Shown here: one piece after another, positions 39,049 to 45,559 of the stretch | Layout: each line of letters starts with the position of its first letter | Position numbering within the stretch: position 1 is the stretch's first letter | Source: a virus | DNA: 45,560 nt | Direction: 5' to 3' (one strand) | Virus record (IMG/VR): IMGVR_UViG_3300035182_000701 | Coordinates: 1-45,560 of that record | Made by a program: the position numbers and the translations under genes | Notes under the pieces: model-generated | The model's database searches: none | Told to the model about the DNA's origin: nothing | The model's input: only the letters and a program-made list of their open reading frames with translations

Positions 39049-40146
39049 ATGCGCCGCCTGCTTTCCTTGCTCGTCCTTCCGCTTCTGTTGGCTGCTTGTG
39101 GTGGTGGCGGTGGCAGTGCTCCAGCCTTCATCCCGGAGGCGCACGCCGCCGAGCCGCCCAGCGCCTGCCCTGTTGGCGACGCCACTGCGCAACTGCAGGC
39201 CATGATCGACAGCGCCAAGGGGCAGCTGGAGCTGCCGGCCTGCGTGTTCAACGTGTCGGCACCAATCCTCATCAGCAAGCCTTTGCGTCTGGTCGGTGCC
39301 GGCGCGACGGTCACCGGAACCATCATCCGAAGTAGCGCCGATGAGGCGATGGTACTGGACCCAGCCGTCCGCGTGGCTGTAGCTGTGGGCGGGTGGAATC
39401 AGCGCGGCTACTGGGCTGGCGTCGAGAACCTACGCATTGAGCCGACTGTGAGCGGCGGCGGCAAGCATGCGCTGGTGTTGCGCGTTCGGCCTGGGTTCTT
39501 CATCTCAAGCTGGGCCGTGGACCGCGTGCACCTCGGCGACTTTGGCGAGCAAGGCCTGCTCCTTGAGAATCCAGGCGGGAACGGTGATGGAATCTTCACT
39601 GGCTCGGTGAGCCGCAGCTACATCGAGAACGGCATCAAGGGAACGCTGATCGGAGACTCGGTGTGGTTCTACCGCAATAGCGTCACCAACGGCCCGAGCC
39701 GTTTCAACAAAGCTGGCTTGGTGGGCTTCGACATCAGTCTGGTTCCTGGCGCTGCCGAAACCATCATCGAGCAGAACAACATCACCACGACTGGCGGATG
39801 TGTGCTGATCCGCAATGGCATTGGCATAGGTGTCCTGCACAACTGGTGCGAGACGGCCGGCGCTCCAGCAGATGGGCAGGGGCTGATCCAGCTCAATAGC
39901 TGCGAGGAATGCACCGTTCGAGACAACCGCGTCCAAACGATGGGCGGTGCCACGCCATATGCACTGGCCTTCAGCGGCGGCGGATTTTCAGTCATTGAAT
40001 CCAACAAGCTCACCAGTGGCCAGCAGGGGCATATCGCCTTCTCAAATGGAGCGCACGACAACCTGCTTGCCGGCCTGAACAGGTTCGACAACACCCGCAC
40101 CGGGAAGATCGCGGGCGCGTCTTCCGGCCTCATCTCCACCAACTGA
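39049..40146 (+). CDS. secreted beta-helix lipoprotein (moron-like)
   Basis: 365 aa. Residues 1-18 (MRRLLSLLVLPLLLAACG) are a type II signal peptide with lipobox LAAC, followed by a Gly linker. From about residue 50 the protein is a right-handed parallel beta-helix (repeats such as FYRNSVTNGPS, IIEQNNITTTGGCVLIRNG, TVRDNRVQTMGG). It should be an outer-membrane or periplasmic lipoprotein, not a virion spike. Glycan cleavage or receptor masking are inferences. Confidence 0.75.
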   Translation: MRRLLSLLVLPLLLAACGGGGGSAPAFIPEAHAAEPPSACPVGDATAQLQAMIDSAKGQLELPACVFNVSAPILISKPLRLVGAGATVTGTIIRSSADEAMVLDPAVRVAVAVGGWNQRGYWAGVENLRIEPTVSGGGKHALVLRVRPGFFISSWAVDRVHLGDFGEQGLLLENPGGNGDGIFTGSVSRSYIENGIKGTLIGDSVWFYRNSVTNGPSRFNKAGLVGFDISLVPGAAETIIEQNNITTTGGCVLIRNGIGIGVLHNWCETAGAPADGQGLIQLNSCEECTVRDNRVQTMGGATPYALAFSGGGFSVIESNKLTSGQQGHIAFSNGAHDNLLAGLNRFDNTRTGKIAGASSGLISTN

Positions 40147-40156
40147 AAGGCCCGAC

Positions 40157-40561
40157 ATGGCAGAACCCGCAACTTCTGGAGCCGCTGGCTTCGCAGGCTG
40201 GAAACTCATCGGCGGTGCTGCTGGCGTCGCTGCCGGTGGCGCCGGCCTGGCCGCCATTGTCGTGATGCTCATGACCCCGCCGCGCAGCCCGAGGGAGTGG
40301 GCGGTTGGCCTCATCAGCACCGTGGTCTGCTCCATCGGCTTGGGTTCCTGGCTGCTGCACTGGCTGGGTATGTCTGACCTTGCGGCATCCGGCCCTGCTG
40401 GCTTGGCCGTGCTGTTTGGACTGTGCTTTGCCTGCGGCCTTCCGGGTTGGGCGCTGGTGCGCGCTGCCTTCACTTGGATGATCAAGCGCGACGGCAAAGA
40501 CCTGGGCGAGATCGCCAGCGATGCGGCCAACACCGTCCGCGATGTGATCAAGGGGCAGTGA
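40157..40561 (+). CDS. holin-like membrane protein
   Basis: 134 aa with three hydrophobic helices (about 20-40, 50-70 and 80-100) and a charged tail (MIKRDGKDLGEI). Opens the lysis cassette, overlapping DUF5675 by 1 nt. Holin assignment is from topology and position. Confidence 0.7.
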   Translation: MAEPATSGAAGFAGWKLIGGAAGVAAGGAGLAAIVVMLMTPPRSPREWAVGLISTVVCSIGLGSWLLHWLGMSDLAASGPAGLAVLFGLCFACGLPGWALVRAAFTWMIKRDGKDLGEIASDAANTVRDVIKGQ

Positions 40562-40959
40562 TGAAACTCACCCTCAAGCGCCTGGAGCTTTCGAGCCAAT
40601 CCACGATAGGCCGACTCGCCATCGACGGCGAGGACCACTACTGGACCTTGGAGGATGTTGTTCGATACGGCCCCAAGGTGCCAGGCCAAACCGCCATACC
40701 AGCCGGCACCTATCGCGTGATCATCACGCCCAGCCCGCGATTCAAGCGCCCACTGCCTTTGCTGCTTGATGTGCCCGGATTCGATGGTGTTCGCATCCAT
40801 CCGGGCAATACCGCCTCAGACACAGAGGGCTGCATCCTCGTCGGCATGGGCAAGTCGCCAGATCAGATCAGCCAGAGCCGCATCGCCTTTGATGCGCTGT
40901 TTGCCAAGATCGATGCCGCATGCTCTGCCGGCGAGTCGGTCTACATCACCATCAGCTGA
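40561..40959 (+). CDS. DUF5675 protein, candidate lysis enzyme
   Basis: 132 aa from ATG 40561. RLAIDGEDHYWTLED, then KVPGQTAIPAGTYRVIITPS and GVRIHPGNTASDTEGCILVG match DUF5675, a family with an L,D-transpeptidase-like look (GHxxx...C motif region HPGNTASDTEGC). It sits exactly where an endolysin would be, and no other muralytic enzyme is seen. Enzymatic role is not established. Confidence 0.78.
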   Translation: MKLTLKRLELSSQSTIGRLAIDGEDHYWTLEDVVRYGPKVPGQTAIPAGTYRVIITPSPRFKRPLPLLLDVPGFDGVRIHPGNTASDTEGCILVGMGKSPDQISQSRIAFDALFAKIDAACSAGESVYITIS

Positions 40960-40969
40960 AAGGCCGACC

Positions 40970-41191
40970 ATGAAACGCTACCTGCTTGTCTCTGTTGCAT
41001 CTGTTGTCTGGGCTTGCTCGCTGGCTGCGCTGGCCGCTGAGATCGGCCTCATCGATGAAGAAAAGGCCCTGTGCGAAAAACAGGGTGGGTGCTTGTTCAC
41101 CTCGGCCGGCTTTGTGCGTGAGCGCCTGCAAGCGGCCTATGAGGCGGGCTTTCAGAAGGGCCGGGCCAAAGCCTGCGGGCTTGAGGCATGA
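40970..41191 (+). CDS. small secreted protein in the lysis cassette
   Basis: 73 aa. Residues 1-22 are a signal peptide (MKRYLLVSVASVVWACSLAA then LAAE). The mature part has two Cys (CEKQGGC) and a helical end (RERLQAAYEAGFQKGRAKAC). Overlaps the Rz start by ATGA. Periplasmic, function unknown. Confidence 0.65.
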   Translation: MKRYLLVSVASVVWACSLAALAAEIGLIDEEKALCEKQGGCLFTSAGFVRERLQAAYEAGFQKGRAKACGLEA

Positions 41192-41619
41192 GCTTGCTCT
41201 ATCAGGCGCTGCTGTGCTTGGCACTGCTCGCCGGCTCATTCGGAGCTGGCTGGCTCAAATCCACCAGCTACCACGAAGCCAAGGCCGTCAAGGCGCAGCT
41301 AGCGCAAGAGCGCGCATCTCGCGTGCTCGAATCCCAGGCATCCCGCAACGTCATAAGGATCAGCGATGCACTCGAAGACAAGACACGCGCTCTTGCTGCT
41401 ACTCGCCGCGATGTTGAGCAGCGCTTGCACGACGCTTCCGCCACCTATGCCGCTGCAAATACCGGCCCCGTCTGCCAGCCTGATGCGCCCCCAGTCGCCC
41501 GACTTCCTGACCAGACTATCCGCGATCTTGTCCAGCTTGCCGCAGACGCAAACGACACCGCAGCAAGGCTCACAGCCCTCCAGTCCTACGTCTCCGAAGT
41601 AGTCAAGCCGAAGGAATGA
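41188..41619 (+). CDS. i-spanin (Rz-like)
   Basis: 143 aa. N-terminal anchor (LLYQALLCLALLAGSFGAGW), then periplasmic coiled coil (AVKAQLAQERASRVLES; DKTRALAATRRDVEQRLHDA) and a Pro-containing end. It pairs with the embedded Rz1 to fuse inner and outer membranes at lysis. Confidence 0.82.
   Translation: MSLLYQALLCLALLAGSFGAGWLKSTSYHEAKAVKAQLAQERASRVLESQASRNVIRISDALEDKTRALAATRRDVEQRLHDASATYAAANTGPVCQPDAPPVARLPDQTIRDLVQLAADANDTAARLTALQSYVSEVVKPKE
41366..41602 (+). CDS. o-spanin (Rz1-like) nested in Rz
   Basis: 78 aa in the +1 frame inside Rz. Signal MHSKTRHALLLLLAAMLSSA with lipobox LSSAC, then a Pro-rich mature part (TLPPPMPLQIPAP). Nested Rz1 is the classic arrangement of this gene pair. 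Confidence 0.82.
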   Translation: MHSKTRHALLLLLAAMLSSACTTLPPPMPLQIPAPSASLMRPQSPDFLTRLSAILSSLPQTQTTPQQGSQPSSPTSPK

Positions 41620-41620
41620 C

Positions 41621-41800
41621 ATGCAGCCCAAGACATGCGCCCACTGCCAGCATTACAGGCCCTCAGACGAGGAATCGGCAACCGGCGAATGTCGGCTGAA
41701 TCCGCCCCAAATGCTCCACAGCGAAGAGGAGGGGCCTTACAGCATCTTCCCGCAAGTTGACTCCGAGGACTATTGCTCACGATGGGAGCTTGCCAAGTGA
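41621..41800 (+). CDS. 59-aa cysteine-containing protein
   Basis: Reads MQPKTCAHCQHYRPSDEES, with CxxC and later GECR and YCSRW, four Cys spaced like a small zinc or disulfide domain (CxxCxxY... common in phage proteins). Stop overlaps the phosphoesterase start. Confidence 0.6.
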   Translation: MQPKTCAHCQHYRPSDEESATGECRLNPPQMLHSEEEGPYSIFPQVDSEDYCSRWELAK

Positions 41801-42960
41801 TCGACCCAAAGCTACGCGAGTGGGCCACAGCCCGGCAGCTTGAGTACATCGAAGCAATCGAAGCTCACGGCTCTATCCGCAAGGCAGCAAAGGCCCTGGG
41901 CGTTGCCAAAGCGTCCATTGATTGCAGTATGGCGGGCCTCAAGAAACGCGCCGCACAATCCGGCTACAGCCCCACCCACGACATGACCAAGACCGTGCCG
42001 GACGGCTTCAAGGTCCGAGGCGTGTCCACCTACTACGACCAAGACGGCAAGGCGCGGGGGCAGTGGGTCAAGTCCACGGCGGATGAGCAGAGGCAGGCGG
42101 AATTGATGCGGGCGGCATTTCAGGCGATGTCGATCGAGCTTCCTCGAGTTCCGCCAGCTCGAGCACCGACCGTCACAGTCTCGAGCCTCTGCAACGTCTA
42201 CACACTGACAGATTGCCACATGGGCATGCTGGCATGGCACAAAGAGGGCGGCTCTGATTGGGATGTGAACATCGCCGAGCGGACACTGACGGGCTGTTTT
42301 GAACACATGGTTTCGAGCGCACCAAAAGCTCGAGTCGGAGTTGTGGCCCAGCTTGGCGACTTTCTGCACTCTGACGGACTGACGCCAGTCACACCCTCGA
42401 GCGGGCATGTTTTGGACCAAGATGGGCGGTTCTCGAAAATCGTTTCAGCCACGATCCGTGTTCTACGCCGGGTAGTAGATTTCGCGCTCGAGCGGCACGA
42501 ACAGGTTTTCGTACTGATGGCAGAAGGGAATCACGATATGGCCTCGAGCGTCTGGCTCCGCGCTATGTTCCGCGCCCTCTATGAGCTCGAGCCTCGAGTC
42601 ACAGTAATTGACTCAGAGCTTCCCTATTACGTGCACCAGCACGGTGAAACCATGATCGGCTTCCATCATGGACACATGAAGAAGAACGACGATCTGCCGC
42701 TGTTGTTCGCTGCGCAATTCCCAAAGGTATGGGGATCGAGCGTCAAACGTTACTGCCACACCGGGCACCGCCACCACGCCGAGGAAAAAGAACACTCAGG
42801 CATGACGGTGATACAGCACCCGACGCTTTCTGCTCGAGATGCCTACGCTGCTCGAGGCGGATGGGTTGCTGAACGACAGGCCATAGCCATGACCTTTCAT
42901 GAGCAGTTCGGGCTGGTGGCGCGCAACACAGTCACGCCTGAAATGCTCGAGATTGCATGA
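41797..42960 (+). CDS. metallophosphoesterase with N-terminal helix-turn-helix
   Basis: 387 aa from GTG 41797 (GGGAG 8 nt upstream; ATG 41782 possible). Residues 20-50 form a helix-turn-helix (IEAHGSIRKAAKALGVAKAS). From about 120 a calcineurin-like fold has DCHMGML, GDFLHSDG, EGNHD, GFHHGHMK and CHTGHRHH, all five metal-binding motifs. Phage members are often called DNA repair exonuclease-like. Overlaps the 54-aa gene. Twelve CTCGAG hexamers lie in its last 820 bp. Confidence 0.85.
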   Translation: MIDPKLREWATARQLEYIEAIEAHGSIRKAAKALGVAKASIDCSMAGLKKRAAQSGYSPTHDMTKTVPDGFKVRGVSTYYDQDGKARGQWVKSTADEQRQAELMRAAFQAMSIELPRVPPARAPTVTVSSLCNVYTLTDCHMGMLAWHKEGGSDWDVNIAERTLTGCFEHMVSSAPKARVGVVAQLGDFLHSDGLTPVTPSSGHVLDQDGRFSKIVSATIRVLRRVVDFALERHEQVFVLMAEGNHDMASSVWLRAMFRALYELEPRVTVIDSELPYYVHQHGETMIGFHHGHMKKNDDLPLLFAAQFPKVWGSSVKRYCHTGHRHHAEEKEHSGMTVIQHPTLSARDAYAARGGWVAERQAIAMTFHEQFGLVARNTVTPEMLEIA

Positions 42961-43121
42961 TCGTCAACCTCCGCGACCCCGCCAGCATCCTAGCCTGGCA
43001 CCGCATCAACCCCGAGCGACACGGCCCGCAGCTCAAAGCCATCGCTAGGGTGCATCCGCAGTTCAGGGATGCGATCAGGCAGGCGGCTCAGATGGCGAAA
43101 ACCGAGCCTTTGCGGAAATGA
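42957..43121 (+). CDS. 54-aa hypothetical protein at the right end of the late operon
   Basis: Reads MIVNLRDPASILAWHRINPE; ATGA overlap with the phosphoesterase. Basic and helical (FRDAIRQAAQMAKTEPLRK). It resembles small phage proteins that follow such genes near the attachment site. Function unknown. Confidence 0.6.
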   Translation: MIVNLRDPASILAWHRINPERHGPQLKAIARVHPQFRDAIRQAAQMAKTEPLRK

Positions 43122-43161
43122 CGCGGGAGCGTATGCGGGAGCGGTGCCTTCTGATTTCTGG

Positions 43162-43219
43162 TGGTGCCCGGGGCCGGACTCGAACCGGCACACCTTGCGG
43201 CGGGGGATTTTGAGCCCCC
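43162..43219 (-). tRNA. 3-prime fragment of tRNA-Leu (CAA anticodon)
   Basis: On the minus strand a GGGGG-CTCAAAA-TCCCC anticodon arm, variable arm, T-arm GCCGGTTCGAGTCCGGC and CCCCGGGCACCA end. The D-arm and 5-prime acceptor strand are absent, so it cannot be a working gene. Its 3-prime end faces left. Such fragments usually mark attachment cores. Confidence 0.8.
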
Positions 43220-43245
43220 TACCTGCATGGCCTGCACTCGAGGAC

Positions 43246-43460
43246 CTGTCTAACGCCGGAGCGTCTTCCTGGGAAGGAAGCGCTGGATTAATGGCTCCGT
43301 GAATTAGACAAATCGACCGCTAACCCGCGCCAATCCTCATTTGCGGCGCTGCCTTCTAAGCAGCAGGTCGGGGGTTCGAGTCCCTCCGGGCAGGCCAAAT
43401 ACAAGGACTTCAGCGGTAGTGCCCACTAACACCTGTCTAAGAAACAGGGGGTTTGTCTAA
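43246..43460. promoter_or_regulatory. attachment region (attP-like) with four arm-type sites
   Basis: YTGTCTAA occurs at 43246-43253, inverted at 43304-43312, and direct at 43433-43440 and 43452-43460. Two lie on each side of the tRNA-Arg fragment (43348-43397), which would be the core. The integrase gene ends at 43463. Arms on both sides are expected in attP, not in an attL or attR. Confidence 0.6.
43348..43397 (+). tRNA. 3-prime fragment of tRNA-Arg (TCT anticodon), probable att core
   Basis: GCTGC-CTTCTAA-GCAGC anticodon arm, T-arm GGGGGTTCGAGTCCC and GGGCAGGCCA end. No D-arm or 5-prime acceptor strand lies upstream. Tyrosine integrases commonly use the 3-prime half of a tRNA as core. Confidence 0.8.
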
Positions 43461-43462
43461 GT

Positions 43463-44446
43463 TTAGCGCGACGGCTTGGCCCGCCTCGGCGCCTTTCCGT
43501 CAACATAGTGTTCGGTCATCTTGAGCGACTTGTGCCCCAGCAAGTCCCTGGCCGACTCGAGGCCGTCAGCGTCTCGAGCATCCATCCCGGCCCGCCCACG
43601 CAGGTCGTGGATGTTCAGATCCTCAATGCCTGCTCGAGCGCAGGCGCGAACCCAGGCGCTGCGGATACCCGAGTAGCGATAGCCGCGCCCGCTCTGCGTC
43701 TTGAGCACGTGGCCGATCTTGTCGCCTCGAGCGCACGCCTCAATGGCTGCGCGCAGGGCGGGGCTCCATTCGATCAGCAGCCGCTCGCCGGTCTTCTGCT
43801 GAATCACCACCACCCCTGCATCACCCACATCCTGCCAGCGCATCTTGATGACATCGCCGATCCGCTGCCCGGTGAGTAGCGCCAGATCGATCATCTGGAC
43901 CAGGGCGGCGCCGTTGCGTGTAGCTTGCAGCGCGGCCTTCTTCAGCGCTGACACCTCGGCATCAGTCACCCACCGCTTGCGCTGCTCGAGCGTCTTTGCC
44001 GGCACGTTGTCGATGGGGTTGTGCCCCTCGCGTAGTCCCTCGAGCGCGGCAAACGCCAGCACCTGGCGCAGCATGGTGCGGTGCAGGTTGTAGGTGCGAG
44101 GGACGCTCGAGAAGTCCTTCAGGTACTTTGCGCAGACTGGCGTCGTGACCTGGGCCGGGCTGAACTCGGCGAAGGACTCGCCCATGATCTTGGCGATGCG
44201 CTCCTGATCCCGTGCTGTCTTCGGCGCCCAGCTCAAGCGCTTTTCGTCCAGCCAGCGCCCGATCACGGCCGGCATGCGGTCCTTGCTCGAGTCGGCGTCA
44301 ACAAAGGCCGCCAGCGCCCGATACATGGCCGGCAGACCCTCTTTTTCCCCGCACAGTCGCTGCCACCTCCCGGCCAGCGTGACCAGGTAGTAGGCTGAAT
44401 GCTTGAGGTAGACCCTTGGGGGAAGGCCTGACGATTTGCGGATCAT
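43463..44446 (-). CDS. int: phage tyrosine integrase
   Basis: 327 aa. SAM-like core-binding domain (ARDQERIAKIMGESFAEFSP...), then catalytic residues: Arg in LLTGQRIGDVIKMRW, Lys in VVIQQKTGERLL, HDLRGRAGMDA (HxxR), LLGHKSLKMTEHYVDG (His and Tyr nucleophile). It lacks the extra segment diagnostic of integron IntI. Overlaps the DUF4224 gene by ATGA. Recombines the adjacent tRNA core. Carries eight CTCGAG hexamers, in Leu-Glu, Ala-Arg and Ser-Ser codon pairs. Confidence 0.93.
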   Translation of the reverse strand: MIRKSSGLPPRVYLKHSAYYLVTLAGRWQRLCGEKEGLPAMYRALAAFVDADSSKDRMPAVIGRWLDEKRLSWAPKTARDQERIAKIMGESFAEFSPAQVTTPVCAKYLKDFSSVPRTYNLHRTMLRQVLAFAALEGLREGHNPIDNVPAKTLEQRKRWVTDAEVSALKKAALQATRNGAALVQMIDLALLTGQRIGDVIKMRWQDVGDAGVVVIQQKTGERLLIEWSPALRAAIEACARGDKIGHVLKTQSGRGYRYSGIRSAWVRACARAGIEDLNIHDLRGRAGMDARDADGLESARDLLGHKSLKMTEHYVDGKAPRRAKPSR

Positions 44447-44673
44447 GCGGCTCTGCGGAGTTTGGGGGTGCGAAGCTGGGGCTGGTCAATCTTCACCTCG
44501 AGGTCACGGCCAGCGCAGACGGCCTCAAAGTGTGTGCGCTCGAGCACAACTGCACCAGCAGCATTCCGGCGAGCCCTGTAGAAACCTTGCTTACGCAGGG
44601 CCTCGAGCTGTGCGCCTGGGTTGCGGTAGCCTGTCAGCTCTTGCAGTTCTTCCGCACTGAGTGTGAGGCTCAT
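44443..44673 (-). CDS. DUF4224 protein, probable excisionase/directionality factor
   Basis: 76 aa. LSAEELQELTGYRNPGAQLE, then LRKQGFYRARRNAAGAVVLE, is the DUF4224 winged-helix-like pattern found directly upstream of phage integrases. It probably bends att DNA or controls int. GGGGAGGGG precedes its ATG, which overlaps the 17-aa ORF stop. Confidence 0.82.
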   Translation of the reverse strand: MSLTLSAEELQELTGYRNPGAQLEALRKQGFYRARRNAAGAVVLERTHFEAVCAGRDLEVKIDQPQLRTPKLRRAA

Positions 44674-44723
44674 TCCATCCCCTCCCCAATATCAATCCGC
44701 ACCAGCTTTTCAAGGTCGATCAT
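44670..44723 (-). CDS. 17-aa leader ORF coupled to DUF4224
   Basis: Reads MIDLEKLVRIDIGEGME, with AAGGAG 5 nt before ATG 44723 and ATGA overlap with the DUF4224 start. Its last codons form the DUF4224 ribosome site, so translation of the leader could expose or block it. No other function can be seen. Confidence 0.45.
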   Translation of the reverse strand: MIDLEKLVRIDIGEGME

Positions 44724-44793
44724 GTGTGCTCCTTTCCGCGCCTTTTTATTCGGCGCCTTGTGCAAATCCCTTGTGCAACAGCCACTTAGCGCG

Positions 44794-44853
44794 GGTGTTA
44801 TGCAGCAGGGTGGTGTTATGCGGCAGGGGGTGCGCCATAACTACAAGTTAGGC
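44794..44853. promoter_or_regulatory. integron attI-like recombination site
   Basis: Two direct repeats GGTGTTATG(C)(A/G)GCAGGG at 44794-44810 and 44812-44828, then GTTAGGC at 44847-44853. The class 1 integron attI1 has the same order, with the final 42 bp of equal length and about 30 identities by hand alignment from memory. No intI gene is in the window. Confidence 0.65.
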
Positions 44854-45281
44854 ATCACGGACCCTTGCCAGTCCACTTTTCGTAGATGGCATACCTTCGC
44901 CGTGCTGTCTGCACCTTGGCCCTTCAACAGCGGCTCGCCCATGTGCGTCGGGCACTCGCGCTCGTGAATCTTGTTCATCGCGCTGCGGTACTCGCCTAGC
45001 GTGGTGTTCGCCTCGTCAAAGAATCGCGCCGATGGCGGGCACTCCAGCACCAGGCATTCCAAGTTCATCGCCAGCTTGTGCGCGAACTGCTTCGCTACCT
45101 CGTCCATGTCGTCGGCCATCGTGTCCTGCATCGGCATCGAAGCCGGGCGCCCTTCAAAGTGGGCCTTCATGGCGCGCATGGCATCCCGCACTTCGCGGCC
45201 GGGCTCTGCTTCGCGGTACTCCATCGCCAAGTGCAGGGCCTTCGTCACCCATGCGGTATGCAGTTCTTCGTCATAGTCCAT
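44841..45281 (-). CDS. hypothetical protein in cassette-like position
   Basis: 146 aa from ATG 45281 (TGGAGG 7 nt upstream). Helical and acidic: DYDEELHTAWVTKALHLAME, AMRAMKAHFEGRPASM, DDMDEVAKQFAHKLAMNLEC, ECPTHMGEPLLKG. No family recognised. It starts just inside the attC and its stop lies 4-6 bp beyond the GTTAGGC core of the attI-like site. It therefore fills the cassette interval 44848-45394 but is antisense to attC polarity. Confidence 0.65.
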   Translation of the reverse strand: MDYDEELHTAWVTKALHLAMEYREAEPGREVRDAMRAMKAHFEGRPASMPMQDTMADDMDEVAKQFAHKLAMNLECLVLECPPSARFFDEANTTLGEYRSAMNKIHERECPTHMGEPLLKGQGADSTAKVCHLRKVDWQGSVMPNL

Positions 45282-45299
45282 CGACATGCCTCCAGTGAT

Positions 45300-45400
45300 G
45301 CCTAACTGTCGGTTCAAGCGGAGCGCCCACGGCGGGTGGCAGTGTCGCGCTCCGGGTAGTGTTGCGGCGCCGTGGTCACCCGCTTAACCTAGCGTTAGGC
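45300..45400 (+). promoter_or_regulatory. integron attC site
   Basis: 101-bp imperfect palindrome. R'' GCCTAAC (45300-45306), TGTCG, L'' GTTCAAGCGG; L' CCGCTTAAC, CTAGC, R' GTTAGGC (45394-45400). L'' has one extra base (TTCAAG against CTTAA), the extrahelical base typical of attC. Spacers are 5 bp as in aadA-type sites. Inner CCACGGCG and CGCCGTGG also pair. Polarity by this asymmetry is plus. Confidence 0.82.
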
Positions 45401-45559
45401 AACACAAACAGCCCGCTCGGCAGGCATCGCATGCGTCATCTTCAGCGCACACACCCGCTTGATGAGCTTGCGCCTGGCCGCCGTGGCTGCGCTATCAGTC
45501 AGCACATCGCGGATCACCAGGCGCACCAAAGCATCGGCGTCGCGCTGCAAGTGGTCAAG
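45395..45559 (-). CDS. partial ORF running off the right edge (C-terminal 54 aa)
   Basis: Open frame of 54 codons plus TAA (45395-45397), which lies inside the attC R' element. Sequence such as LDHLQRDADALVRLVIRDVL, then ARRKLIKRVCALKMTHAM. N-terminus outside the window; no family recognised. Like its neighbour it is minus-strand and ends at a recombination core. Confidence 0.5.
   Translation of the reverse strand, partial: LDHLQRDADALVRLVIRDVLTDSAATAARRKLIKRVCALKMTHAMPAERAVCVA

Larger units (their letters stand above)
42143..44607. repeat. island of 24 CTCGAG palindromes
   Basis: First bases of CTCGAG at 42143, 42158, 42180, 42329, 42396, 42487, 42543, 42586, 42593, 42833, 42851, 42946, 43237, 43556, 43573, 43633, 43726, 43985, 44039, 44106, 44286, 44497, 44539 and 44602. 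They fall in all three codon phases and also in non-coding DNA. I found none in the remaining 43 kb, reading by eye. Confidence 0.9.

Noticed and set aside
43348-43397. A functional tRNA-Arg gene
   Set aside because: No D-arm or 5-prime acceptor strand is present upstream; only the 3-prime half exists.
43463-44446. Integron integrase IntI for the neighbouring attI/attC sites
   Set aside because: The protein has ordinary phage-integrase catalytic motifs, is coupled to a DUF4224 gene, and lacks the additional segment typical of IntI.
44971-45298. Plus-strand ORFs as the cassette gene
   Set aside because: They lack ribosome sites and have shadow composition (Ser/Pro/Arg-rich), whereas the minus-strand ORF has a strong ribosome site and ordinary protein composition.
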